Of a stretch of DNA of 64,000 nt, positions 45,909 to 54,578 are shown one piece after another. The position numbers were made by a program, and so were the translations under genes. The notes beneath the pieces were generated by a model. It saw only the letters and a list, made by a program, of their open reading frames with translations. It made no database searches and had not been told where the DNA came from. This stretch comes from Dyadobacter endophyticus (GTDB lineage Bacteria > Bacteroidota > Bacteroidia > Cytophagales > Spirosomataceae), in the NCBI RefSeq assembly GCF_014641595.1, contig NZ_BMIA01000006.1:124001-188000 (forward strand), given 5' to 3'. Position 1 is the first letter of the stretch. Every line of letters begins with the position of its first letter.

Positions 45909-46904
45909 TCAGCCCTTCACAACGTCATCGACCAGCCCGGCGGAGCCGATGTAAAGCGGCGAGCGCTGGTGAAACGACTCCGGCACAATGTCGAGAATAC
46001 TTCCGAATCCGTCACTCGCCTTACCGCCCGATTTCTCGGCAATGAATGCCAGCGGGTAACATTCATAAAGCAGCCTCAGCTTGCCTTTCGGATCTTTTTT
46101 GGTGGATGGATAAAGGTAAATGCCTCCTTTGAGCATATTACGGTGAAAATCCCCTACGAGCGACCCGATGTAGCGTGCGCTGAAATTCCTGGTTTTGCAT
46201 TGCGCAATATATTGTTGCACAAACGGCGGGTAACTGTGGTAATGCCCCTCGTTCACCGAGTATATCTTCCCATCGGCAGGGGTACCTATATTTTTATGTG
46301 ATAAAATAAATTCACCTAATGACTGATCGAAAGTAAAGCCGTTCACGCCATCGCCTGTAGAATACACCAGCATCGTCGACGAGCCGTAAAGAATGTACCC
46401 GGCCGCTATCTGCTTGCGGCCGCCTTGCAAGAAATCCTCCATCGAAGCCGGGCCGTTGATAGGCGTTATCCTTCTATAAATTGAAAAGATCGAGCCGATG
46501 GAGACATTCACATCGATATTGGAGGAGCCATCCAGCGGATCCATGGCTACCACGTACTTGCCATGGTTGTTGCCGGTGTGTATAATGTCTTCCTCTTCTT
46601 CGGAAAGGATCGCGCAAACCTCTCCCCCATTTTTCAATGCGCGGATGAAACGGACATTGGCGACGATATCGAGTTTCTGCTGATCTTCCCCCTGCACATT
46701 TTCGGTCCCGTTGCCGCCCGCGATGTCTACCAGCCCGGCGCGGTTGATCTCCCGGTTGATGATCTTTCCCGCTAGCGCAATGTCGCGCAGCAATTGCGAC
46801 AGCTCGCCCGTCGCGTACGGGAACGCGCTTTGGCTGTGCATGATAAACCGGTCGAGGGTTACGCCCACCGGCACCACCAGGTCCTGTACTGATTTCGTCG
46901 CCAT
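45909..46904 (-). CDS. fbp: Fructose-1,6-bisphosphatase, class I
   Basis: Fbp hydrolyses fructose 1,6-bisphosphate in gluconeogenesis. The 331-residue protein contains LSEEEEDI, the metal-binding DPLDGSSNIDVN motif, and the substrate segments SARYIGSLVGDFHRN and KGKLRLLYECYPLAF with the catalytic and allosteric features of class I enzymes. The ATG at 46904 is used; a TTG two codons earlier is possible. A good promoter lies upstream. Confidence 0.96.
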   Translation of the reverse strand: MATKSVQDLVVPVGVTLDRFIMHSQSAFPYATGELSQLLRDIALAGKIINREINRAGLVDIAGGNGTENVQGEDQQKLDIVANVRFIRALKNGGEVCAILSEEEEDIIHTGNNHGKYVVAMDPLDGSSNIDVNVSIGSIFSIYRRITPINGPASMEDFLQGGRKQIAAGYILYGSSTMLVYSTGDGVNGFTFDQSLGEFILSHKNIGTPADGKIYSVNEGHYHSYPPFVQQYIAQCKTRNFSARYIGSLVGDFHRNMLKGGIYLYPSTKKDPKGKLRLLYECYPLAFIAEKSGGKASDGFGSILDIVPESFHQRSPLYIGSAGLVDDVVKG

Positions 46905-46932
46905 AGTCAATTGAATTACATGAGATTGGCAG

Positions 46933-46965
46933 GAAATTTACACCCGGATTTTTCCTATTTCCAAA
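46933..46965 (-). promoter_or_regulatory. Candidate promoter for fbp
   Basis: Read on the minus strand, TTTG (46962-46965) is followed after 21 bases by TAAATTTC (46933-46940), one mismatch from the -7 consensus, about 28 bases before the fbp ATG. The rest of the 266-base gap to valS holds only the palindrome AGTTCGAACT (46967-46976) and the valS terminator. Confidence 0.45.
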
Positions 46966-47115
46966 CAGTTCGAACTAATAAAATTTTTTAAAAATGAATA
47001 TGATTTTATCTCCACTAATTCATGGATTAATCCTAAGGGTGAGCCATTTACGTAGTCGTCGCGTTGCACTTTTTAAATGTCCGCAAGACATTAAACCGTA
47101 TTCCAGCATAACAAA

Positions 47116-47145
47116 AAAGCACAAGGCGCTCATGCCTTGTGCTTT
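47116..47145 (-). terminator. Terminator after valS
   Basis: AAAGCACAAGGC pairs with GCCTTGTGCTTT around a six-base loop, followed on the minus strand by a T run. It begins 25 bases past the valS stop. Confidence 0.88.
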
Positions 47146-47170
47146 ACAAAAAGAGGTGTATTTCTGACGT

Positions 47171-49813
47171 TTATTTAAGCCTAGCCAATGCTTCGGTCAA
47201 TGTCACGATCTTCGCTTCGGCATCAGCCTGCTTCTGGCGCTCCTTCTCCACGATATCGCCTTTCGCATTCGCTACGAACCGCTCGTTAGAAAGTTTCTTC
47301 GCTACCGAATCGAGGAAGCCTTTGGTATACTCCAATTCACGCAAAAGATTCTCGCGCTCCGCTTCTACGTCCAGCTCGTCGGCGAGGTTCACGAAGAACT
47401 CATCCGATTTCACCCGGAACGAAGTACCTTCCGCTTCATCGGTCACGTAGCTGATACCCTCCACATTCGCCAGCTTTTCGATCAGCGGAGTCAGTGCATT
47501 GTAACGGTCGCCAGTCTCAGTCCTTATCGCCAGCGGCAGGGCAGTTTTAGGACTGATTCCCTTTGCATTGCGCAGGTTGCGAATGGAAGAAACCAGTTCA
47601 AAAAGAATATCAAAGTCGTTCAGCAATGCCTGATCGAAGTCGGCTGCTTGCGGAAAATGAGCGATACAAATTGAATCGTTCTCGCCTCTTTCAATAATAT
47701 TTTGCCAAATCTCCTCGGAAATGAACGGCATGAACGGATGCAGCAAACGCATCTGGCGATCGAAGAAATCTAGCGTCGAATCGTAAGTCGAGAGATCGAT
47801 AGGCTGCTCAAAGCCCGGTTTGACCATTTCGAGATATTGCGCGCAGAAATCATCCCAGATCAGCTTATACACCGAATTCAATGCATCTGAAATCCGGAAT
47901 TTCGAGAAATGGTCCTGTACCTCAGCCAAAGTCTGGTTCAGTTTGCTTTCGAACCATTTTACCGCCAGTTTCGAACCTTCGGGAACCGGCAGCTCGCTAT
48001 CGACCGTCCAGCCCTTTACCAAACGGAACGCATTCCAGATTTTATTTCCAAAATTCCTTCCTTGCTCGATCAGCTTCTCGTCATAAGGCAAGTCGTTACC
48101 CGCCTGCGAGCTAAAAAGCATGCCGGTCCGGATGCTGTCGGCACCATATTTATCGATCAGATCGATCGGATCGGGTGAGTTACCCAGCGATTTCGACATT
48201 TTGCGGCCCTGCTTATCGCGAACGATACCCGTCAGGTATACATTCTTGAACGGATACTGGCCGCGGTATTCATAACCTGCGATGATCATCCGTGCCACCC
48301 AGAAAAACAGGATTTCGGGGGCCGTAACGAGGTCGTTGGTCGGGTAATAGTAGTTTACATCTGCATTATCAGGCTCTTTGATCCCATTGAAAACCGAGAT
48401 CGGCCACAACCACGATGAGAACCAGGTATCCACCACGTCGGGGTCCTGGGTAAGGTCTTCTTCGGTCAATGCAAAAAGCTGGTATTCGTGCTGGGCTTTG
48501 CGCAATGCCTCCCGCTTCGACTTCGCTACGATGATCGTACCGTCGTTCAGATAGTAAGCCGGAATCCGGTGGCCCCACCAGAGCTGGCGGCTGATATTCC
48601 AGTCGCGCACATTCTCCATCCAGTGGCGGTAAGTATTTTTGAATTTCGCAGGAATCAGCTGAACGGTATCGTTCATCACATTATCGAATGCCGGCTTGCT
48701 GATTTTCTCCATTTTCAAGAACCACTGCTCCGAAAGCCGCGGCTCGATCACCGAGTCCGTCCGCTCCGAATGCCCTACATTCGACCGGTATTCCTCGACT
48801 TTCACGAGGTTACCCGATTCTTCGAGCAGTTTGATGATCTTCTTCCGGGCAATAAAGCGATCCTCGCCCACGAGTATCTGCGCCTTATCATTCAAGGTAC
48901 CATCCTCATTCAAAAGGTCGATAATCGGCAGGTTATGGCGTTTTCCAAGCTCATAGTCATTCGTATCATGCGCAGGCGTCACCTTCAAACAGCCCGTACC
49001 GAACTCCATTTCCACATAATCATCCGCGATAATCGGAATAGCCCGGTTGATCAGAGGAATGAGCACTTTCTTACCAATCAGATGCTGATAACGTTCGTCC
49101 GCGGGATTCACGCAGATCGCCACGTCGGCCATAATCGTCTCCGGCCGTGTAGTAGCAATCACAACCCCTTCTTCCATTCTCCCTTCTCCATCCTCCCCAA
49201 CGAGAGGATACCGCAGGTAAACCAGCTTCTGATTCACCTCCTTCATGATCACTTCCTCGTCGGACACGGTCGTGCGTGCCTGGGGATCCCAGTTCACCAT
49301 CCGGTGGCCACGGTAAATATCTCCTTTATTATAGAGGTCAATAAAAACGTCGATCACCGAATCGTATAAATCCGGCTCCATCGTAAAGCGCGTGCGGTCC
49401 CAGTCGCACGAAGCGCCGAGTTTGCGGAGTTGTTTGAGGATAATGCCGCCGTATTTGTGCGTCCATTCCCAGCAGTATTCGATGAATTCGTCGCGGGTAA
49501 TGTCGCGCTTGCTGATGCCGCGCTCTTTGAGCATGGCCACTACTTTGGCCTCGGTAGCAATGGAAGCGTGGTCGGTGCCGGGTACCCAGCAAGCTTCCTT
49601 GCCTTCCATGCGCGCCTTACGCACGAGAATATCCTGAATGGTATTATTGAGCATATGCCCCATGTGCAGCACGCCTGTGACGTTCGGCGGCGGGATCAAG
49701 ATGGTGTAGGGTTCTTTATCGGGATTGGGTTTCGACTGAAAGAACTTGTTCTCGATCCAGTAGGAGTACCATTTATCCTCTATCTCCTGAGGGGCATAAG
49801 TTTTGGAAATCAT
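47171..49813 (-). CDS. valS: Valyl-tRNA synthetase
   Basis: ValS attaches valine to tRNA-Val. The 880-residue class I enzyme has the HIGH-type motif in PPNVTGVLHMGHMLNN, the editing domain (TTRPET and GTGCLKVTPAHDTNDYELG), GRKMSKSLGNSPDP with KMSKS, and a C-terminal coiled-coil arm (ELDVEAERENLLRELEY onward). The ATG at 49813 is chosen over one 13 codons upstream. Between LRYPLVGEDG and GVVIATTRPE is an extra short EGRMEE-type segment encoded by a GA-rich repeat that also occurs near 5.5 kb. Confidence 0.97.
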   Translation of the reverse strand: MISKTYAPQEIEDKWYSYWIENKFFQSKPNPDKEPYTILIPPPNVTGVLHMGHMLNNTIQDILVRKARMEGKEACWVPGTDHASIATEAKVVAMLKERGISKRDITRDEFIEYCWEWTHKYGGIILKQLRKLGASCDWDRTRFTMEPDLYDSVIDVFIDLYNKGDIYRGHRMVNWDPQARTTVSDEEVIMKEVNQKLVYLRYPLVGEDGEGRMEEGVVIATTRPETIMADVAICVNPADERYQHLIGKKVLIPLINRAIPIIADDYVEMEFGTGCLKVTPAHDTNDYELGKRHNLPIIDLLNEDGTLNDKAQILVGEDRFIARKKIIKLLEESGNLVKVEEYRSNVGHSERTDSVIEPRLSEQWFLKMEKISKPAFDNVMNDTVQLIPAKFKNTYRHWMENVRDWNISRQLWWGHRIPAYYLNDGTIIVAKSKREALRKAQHEYQLFALTEEDLTQDPDVVDTWFSSWLWPISVFNGIKEPDNADVNYYYPTNDLVTAPEILFFWVARMIIAGYEYRGQYPFKNVYLTGIVRDKQGRKMSKSLGNSPDPIDLIDKYGADSIRTGMLFSSQAGNDLPYDEKLIEQGRNFGNKIWNAFRLVKGWTVDSELPVPEGSKLAVKWFESKLNQTLAEVQDHFSKFRISDALNSVYKLIWDDFCAQYLEMVKPGFEQPIDLSTYDSTLDFFDRQMRLLHPFMPFISEEIWQNIIERGENDSICIAHFPQAADFDQALLNDFDILFELVSSIRNLRNAKGISPKTALPLAIRTETGDRYNALTPLIEKLANVEGISYVTDEAEGTSFRVKSDEFFVNLADELDVEAERENLLRELEYTKGFLDSVAKKLSNERFVANAKGDIVEKERQKQADAEAKIVTLTEALARLK
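49165..49183 (-). repeat. In-frame GA-rich repeat copy inside valS
   Basis: On the minus strand, GGGAGAATGGAAGAAGGGG differs at one of 19 positions from bases 5497-5515. It codes for GRMEEG in the ValS editing domain just before the TTRPET motif. The flanking bases GGGGAGGATGGAGAA are also GA-rich and partly similar to the 5.5 kb element. Confidence 0.65.
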
Positions 49814-49891
49814 TGCGTGTTCAGAAATTTGCCGTAACTGTCGGCTAGTCATCTTAAAAAGACGGCAAGTTAGCGGTTACGGGCGATATTT

Positions 49892-51730
49892 CTAAACTAT
49901 TTGCTCCTCTTTGCGGACCGGCAGCCAGATCGTAAATGTGCTTCCCTCACCCGGTTTGCTCTGCAAGCGAACGGTGCCTTCGTGCGCCTCCACCATCTTT
50001 TTGACATAACTCAACCCCAACCCGAAGCCTTTCACGTCGTGCACATTACCCGTAGGCACACGATAGAAAGTATCAAAAACACGCTGCTGCTGCTCGCGGC
50101 TCATACCGATGCCCTTGTCGGTGATGGATATGGCGATACCCCCGTTTTCATTTTTAGTATTAATGGTTAAATGGAGCTTTTCGGGCGAGTATTTGATCGC
50201 ATTGTCGATCAGGTTGTTCAAAATATTGGAGATATGCACTTCATCCGCCGCCACTACATCTTCTTCGGCGTCGAAGTTGAGATCGACTTCGCCTTCCTTC
50301 TGCTCGATCTGCACACTCTGGCCATTCAAAGCAGCGCCGATCAGGTCGTGTATATTCGTTTCGGTGATTTTGAGTTTGACATGCCCCTTGTCGAGCAATG
50401 CCATTTGCAGAACCTTCTCCACGTGCGTTCCAAGCCGCTTATTCTCTTCGCGGATAATGCCCAGGTAGCGATCGAGCCGCGCGCCTTTGGGAGTTTCCAT
50501 TAACGAAGCCGAATTCTCGTGCGCCATTTCCGCAGCCAAAGCGATGGTGGAAATGGGCGTTTTGAACTCGTGGGTCATATTGTTGATAAAGTCATTCTTG
50601 ATGTCGGAAAGCTTCTTCTGGCGAAGAATGGTGGTAACAGCCATGTAAAAGCAGGCCATGATCACGATGATCAGAATGCCTGATCCACCGAACATGACGC
50701 CCATATTGCTGAGAATATAACGCTGCTGATCGGGGAAGAATACATACAATGCATTCTGCGTGCCGAATGTCTCGTTCGGGAAGAGCGATGCTTTGTATGA
50801 ACGCTCCTCCCATTCGCCCGGACGCATGCTCACGGTCGAAAAAATAAGGCTGTCGGACGACTTGCCTGGTACCGCACCCCTCACTGCAAATTCATACGGT
50901 AATGTGACACCGTTCTGGATCAGCTGCCTTTTCAATAGTGTGTCCAGCAAAAAACGGTTCACGCGCTGCTCTATCGGCCTTTTGGTGTAAATAAAATCCT
51001 TCATCACCTCTTTCAGCAACTCGGCACGGTCCGGCTCTCCGGCGCTAAGGATCGCCTTCGATTTCTGCTTCGGCCCTTTCGAATTTTCAGGCAATGCCAC
51101 TTTCCGGTTTGCTACATTCCTGGTCACCGAATCCTTTTTAAGAATATCCCCTTTCCGACGGATTTCCGGTTCGGCCATGCCGCGCATTGCATTTCCCAAA
51201 CGGCGCTCGTCGTCCAGCCTCCGGCGCATAAACTCATCGATACCGGCCATGCCGTATTGCTGCGCCTGGAAAAACTCTTCTATAATCCGCTGCTGATGGT
51301 CCACCATCACCCTGAAATTCGGGCTCAGTACATCGGTGGGAACGGCTTCGGTGATGATCTGATAATGTATTTCCTCCCCATTAGGGCCGATGGCGATCTC
51401 CATGCGGGGCTGCACGCGCGGTGCCATTTCCTGAACGGGTGTTTTGGGTTTCGGCGGAGTGGTGCGCTTCATGGGCATGTCGCGCAGCTGCGCAATGCGG
51501 TCGAGCCTGCTTTTCTGCTGCTCGGTTTCGATGCGCCGTTGGAGAAGGTACATCATTTCCTGCTTTTCCAACCGATGCACCACCTGCTGTACCGACTCGG
51601 AGACCTTCTGATTGAACTGGTCGTTTTTGATCGCGATCGCCTCCCGGATCCAGTACCATTGAAAACCGATCAGGCCGATCAGGGCCAGGCACATCAACCC
51701 TACTATGATTTGTATTTTCCTTTTGGTCAT
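49892..51730 (-). CDS. Membrane sensor histidine kinase with large extracytoplasmic domain
   Basis: The 612-residue protein has one membrane helix at about 8-27, a roughly 320-residue extracytoplasmic region rich in charged residues and coiled-coil potential, a second helix at about 348-367, then a HisKA domain with MTHEFKTPISTIAL (phospho-acceptor His near 386) and a HATPase domain with DNAIKYSPEKL, ITDKGIGMS and GFGLGLSYVKK. No response regulator gene is adjacent. The ATG at 51730 is used because it directly precedes the first helix. It is divergent from a secreted protein gene. Confidence 0.93.
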   Translation of the reverse strand: MTKRKIQIIVGLMCLALIGLIGFQWYWIREAIAIKNDQFNQKVSESVQQVVHRLEKQEMMYLLQRRIETEQQKSRLDRIAQLRDMPMKRTTPPKPKTPVQEMAPRVQPRMEIAIGPNGEEIHYQIITEAVPTDVLSPNFRVMVDHQQRIIEEFFQAQQYGMAGIDEFMRRRLDDERRLGNAMRGMAEPEIRRKGDILKKDSVTRNVANRKVALPENSKGPKQKSKAILSAGEPDRAELLKEVMKDFIYTKRPIEQRVNRFLLDTLLKRQLIQNGVTLPYEFAVRGAVPGKSSDSLIFSTVSMRPGEWEERSYKASLFPNETFGTQNALYVFFPDQQRYILSNMGVMFGGSGILIIVIMACFYMAVTTILRQKKLSDIKNDFINNMTHEFKTPISTIALAAEMAHENSASLMETPKGARLDRYLGIIREENKRLGTHVEKVLQMALLDKGHVKLKITETNIHDLIGAALNGQSVQIEQKEGEVDLNFDAEEDVVAADEVHISNILNNLIDNAIKYSPEKLHLTINTKNENGGIAISITDKGIGMSREQQQRVFDTFYRVPTGNVHDVKGFGLGLSYVKKMVEAHEGTVRLQSKPGEGSTFTIWLPVRKEEQIV

Positions 51731-51900
51731 AATTTCTGCTTCCCATGTGCAACGCGGGCAGTGCTTTGCCCGACATTTTGCCAAGAACAAATTTAATGTT
51801 TCGCCCCCGGCCAAAGGTGTTTTTAACATTATTTAACAGCACCCCAAGCAACATAGCCATGGTTTTGCAATTCATTCAGACTCAAAACAAAAACTGCTTT

Positions 51901-52740
51901 ATGAAAACTGTATCTATTCAAAAACTGACATGGTCGCTGCTGCTCGTAGCGGCACCGGCACTGCTATCCGTTGCACAGGCCCAATCCGACAAAAAACCTA
52001 AATCCGACGATGCTGACAAGAAAACGAGCATCCGGATCAGGGTATCCGAGGATGATAACGGTAAAGTCCGCGACATTGAGAAAAGCTACCAGGTAGGCGC
52101 GTTGAGCGATGATGAAAGGCAAAAATTCGTCGACAAAGTGCTCGATTCTTTGAATGTGGACAAAAAGCGCAAACAAACCATTTCTATCACCGTCGATGAT
52201 GGCAACGACGGCGTAATCGCTTCCAAAAAGCGCAAAAAAGTGACTATCGACCACCGCGACCCGCGCGAGCCGATGGTATTTCATTGGGACGGCGATTTCA
52301 AATACGATCTTGATTGGGATTCGGATAAATTCAACGAAAACATGAAATCGATCCAAAAGAATTTCGATAAGAACTTCCGGCCGAAAGCCAAAATCATGAT
52401 GCGCGAGATGGAGGATTTCGGAAAGAACTTCGGTAACAGTTTCGATTATGCATGGGATAACCACGAAAATGTAAAGTCTGCCAGCATCCGTTCACTAAAT
52501 GCCTATACCAATAATCCCGCTGACGACATCCTTAACCTCCGTTTCAGCGTACCGCAAAAAGGCAATGTGACGGTGACGGTAACCGACACAAAAGGGAAAG
52601 AAGTGGGCAAAAAAGAGATCCACGAGTTCGCCGGTGAATACGTTGGCCAAATCGAACTTAAGAAAAATACAAAAGGAACGCTGTTCGTAACGGTGGTTCA
52701 AAATGAAGATGGAGCGGTGAAAAGGGTGGTCATACCCTGA
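51901..52740 (+). CDS. Secreted charged protein with T9SS-tail-like C-terminus
   Basis: The 279-residue protein has a signal peptide (SLLLVAAPALLSVAQAQ) and a highly charged middle with many Lys, Asp and Arg residues. The last 70 residues (LNLRFSVPQKGNVTVTVTD to AVKRVVIP) look like a beta-sandwich similar to T9SS type A sorting tails. It may be exported to the cell surface or stay in the periplasm. Function unknown. Shared intergenic region with the sensor kinase suggests joint control. Confidence 0.65.
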   Translation: MKTVSIQKLTWSLLLVAAPALLSVAQAQSDKKPKSDDADKKTSIRIRVSEDDNGKVRDIEKSYQVGALSDDERQKFVDKVLDSLNVDKKRKQTISITVDDGNDGVIASKKRKKVTIDHRDPREPMVFHWDGDFKYDLDWDSDKFNENMKSIQKNFDKNFRPKAKIMMREMEDFGKNFGNSFDYAWDNHENVKSASIRSLNAYTNNPADDILNLRFSVPQKGNVTVTVTDTKGKEVGKKEIHEFAGEYVGQIELKKNTKGTLFVTVVQNEDGAVKRVVIP

Positions 52741-52763
52741 ATAGAGCCACTTTTACGATAGCG

Positions 52764-52798
52764 AATCCCCTTTGTCAGAAATGATGAGGGGGATTTTT
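52764..52798 (+). terminator. Terminator after the secreted charged protein
   Basis: AATCCCC pairs with GGGGATT around a loop of about 18 bases and is followed by TTTTCTT. It is weaker than other terminators here because of the long loop. Confidence 0.55.
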
Positions 52799-52844
52799 CT
52801 TGTAAAAATTATGCAACAATTTCGCTGACATATAGTAAGAGTTG

Positions 52845-52852
52845 TAAATTTG
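52845..52852 (+). promoter_or_regulatory. -7 promoter element for adk-obgE
   Basis: TAAATTTG at 52845-52852 matches the -7 consensus exactly, 46 bases before the adk ATG. TTTC about 21 bases upstream is a weak candidate for the -33 element. Confidence 0.4.
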
Positions 52853-52897
52853 CCCCTTATTCACCAGTCTACCGCGACATCAATTTTTGAAGCAACT

Positions 52898-53470
52898 ATG
52901 CTGAATCTTATACTGTTTGGCCCTCCGGGCGCCGGGAAAGGCACCCAAAGTGAAAAAATAATTGCAAAGTACAATTTGATCCACCTTTCCACAGGAGATC
53001 TGCTGCGCTCCGAAATTCAGTCGGGAACAGAACTGGGGCTGAAAGCCAAAACTTTGATGGACCAGGGCATTCTGGTGCCGGATGAAGTGGTGATCGGAAT
53101 GATCGACAACAAGTTGAAAGAGCACCGCAGCGCGGCAGGCTTCATTTTCGACGGTTTTCCAAGAACTGTGAAGCAAGCCGAAGCACTTGACAATCTGCTT
53201 ACGAGCTACAACGAAGGCATTTCGGTCATGGTGGCATTGTCTGTTGACGACGACGAGCTACTTGCCCGCCTTCTGAACCGCGGTAAAACTTCAGGCCGTC
53301 CCGACGACCAGAACGAAGAACTGATTGCGAAACGCATTCAGGAATATAACAGCAAAACAAAACCCGTTGCCGACTACTACCAAGGACAAGGTAAGTTTGT
53401 TGCGATCAACGGAATAGGCGAAATCGATTTCATTTTCGGGGAAATCTCGAAAGCGATCGAAGCAGCCTGA
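52898..53470 (+). CDS. adk: Adenylate kinase
   Basis: Adk converts ATP plus AMP to two ADP. The 190-residue protein has the P-loop GPPGAGKGTQ at residues 8-17, the AMP-binding LSTGDLLR and GFPRT segments, and a short LID (RLLNRGKTSGRPDDQ) without zinc cysteines. The start at 52898 gives the normal N-terminus for this family; the frame is open 16 codons further upstream. obgE follows 25 bases later. Confidence 0.96.
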   Translation: MLNLILFGPPGAGKGTQSEKIIAKYNLIHLSTGDLLRSEIQSGTELGLKAKTLMDQGILVPDEVVIGMIDNKLKEHRSAAGFIFDGFPRTVKQAEALDNLLTSYNEGISVMVALSVDDDELLARLLNRGKTSGRPDDQNEELIAKRIQEYNSKTKPVADYYQGQGKFVAINGIGEIDFIFGEISKAIEAA

Positions 53471-53495
53471 TTTCTATTCTTTCCACTATACTCAC

Positions 53496-54503
53496 ATGGC
53501 CTCCTCTAACTTTATCGATTACGTAAAAATCAATGCGCGCTCCGGCAACGGCGGTGCCGGTTCTATGCACTTCAGACGTGAAAAACACGTCGAAAAAGGC
53601 GGACCGGACGGTGGTGACGGCGGGCGTGGAGGCCACGTGATCCTGAAAGGCAATACCCAGCTTTGGACATTGCTGCATTTAAAATACACCAAACACGTTA
53701 AGGCATTCGACGGTAAAGGCGGCGAAGGTGGCCGGCGCACAGGCGCGATCGGAAAGGACATTATCCTGGAAGTTCCGCTGGGCACGATCGCCAAAAATGC
53801 CGAAACAGGCGAGCAGCTGTTCGAAATCACCGAAGACGGACAGGAGATGATCCTGTTGCGCGGCGGTCGCGGCGGAATGGGTAACGACCATTTCAAATCC
53901 GCCACCAACCAAACCCCCCAATACGCTCAACCCGGCGAGCCCGGAAAGGAAGACTGGTTTATCCTCGAACTGAAAGTATTGGCCGATGTAGGTTTGGTGG
54001 GCTTCCCGAATGCCGGAAAATCCACATTACTCTCGGTAGTTTCCGCCGCCAAGCCGGAAATCGCCGATTACCCCTTCACAACCCTGGTGCCGAACCTGGG
54101 CGTAGTTCCCTACCGCGATTACAAATCTTTCGTAATGGCCGACATTCCGGGTATTATCGAAGGTGCTTCGCAAGGCAAGGGACTCGGCTTACGCTTTTTG
54201 AGACATATCGAGCGTAACTCGATCCTGCTTTTCCTCGTACCGGCCAACAGCGAAGACATCGAAGCGGAATACCAGACGCTCGTACAGGAGCTCCGCTTAT
54301 ACAATCCTGAGCTGCTCGACAAAAACCGCCTTCTCGCCATCTCAAAAATGGATATGGTCTCTGATGAAGAGCGGGTTACGTTACAACAAAATCTACCAAA
54401 CGGTATCCCAACGCTTCAAATTTCTGCAATAACCCAAGAAGGGATTGAACAATTAAAAGATAAAATATGGGAACTGATCACTTCGGCGTTCCCCGTACGA
54501 TAA
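53496..54503 (+). CDS. obgE: Ribosome-assembly GTPase ObgE
   Basis: Obg proteins act in large-subunit assembly and stress responses. The 335-residue protein has the glycine-rich Obg fold (about 1-158; ARSGNGGAGSMHFRREKHV, GGDGGRGGHVILKG) and a G domain with GFPNAGKSTLLS (about 168-179), DIPGIIEGAS and SKMD. The optional C-terminal OCT domain is absent, common for this length class. Confidence 0.97.
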   Translation: MASSNFIDYVKINARSGNGGAGSMHFRREKHVEKGGPDGGDGGRGGHVILKGNTQLWTLLHLKYTKHVKAFDGKGGEGGRRTGAIGKDIILEVPLGTIAKNAETGEQLFEITEDGQEMILLRGGRGGMGNDHFKSATNQTPQYAQPGEPGKEDWFILELKVLADVGLVGFPNAGKSTLLSVVSAAKPEIADYPFTTLVPNLGVVPYRDYKSFVMADIPGIIEGASQGKGLGLRFLRHIERNSILLFLVPANSEDIEAEYQTLVQELRLYNPELLDKNRLLAISKMDMVSDEERVTLQQNLPNGIPTLQISAITQEGIEQLKDKIWELITSAFPVR

Positions 54504-54578
54504 TAATTTCTTGAAAGAGGCAACCTTTCGATGCAAATTGTGTGTCCAAGTAGTTATTTCAAAGAATTTACAGTCACC

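Noticed and set aside
46967..46976. Palindrome AGTTCGAACT upstream of the fbp promoter
   Set aside because: Only ten bases and isolated; could easily occur by chance, so noted but not called as an operator.
48488..49369. Plus-strand open frame of about 293 codons opposite valS
   Set aside because: The valS frame has all motifs of an essential enzyme; the antisense translation has no family features.
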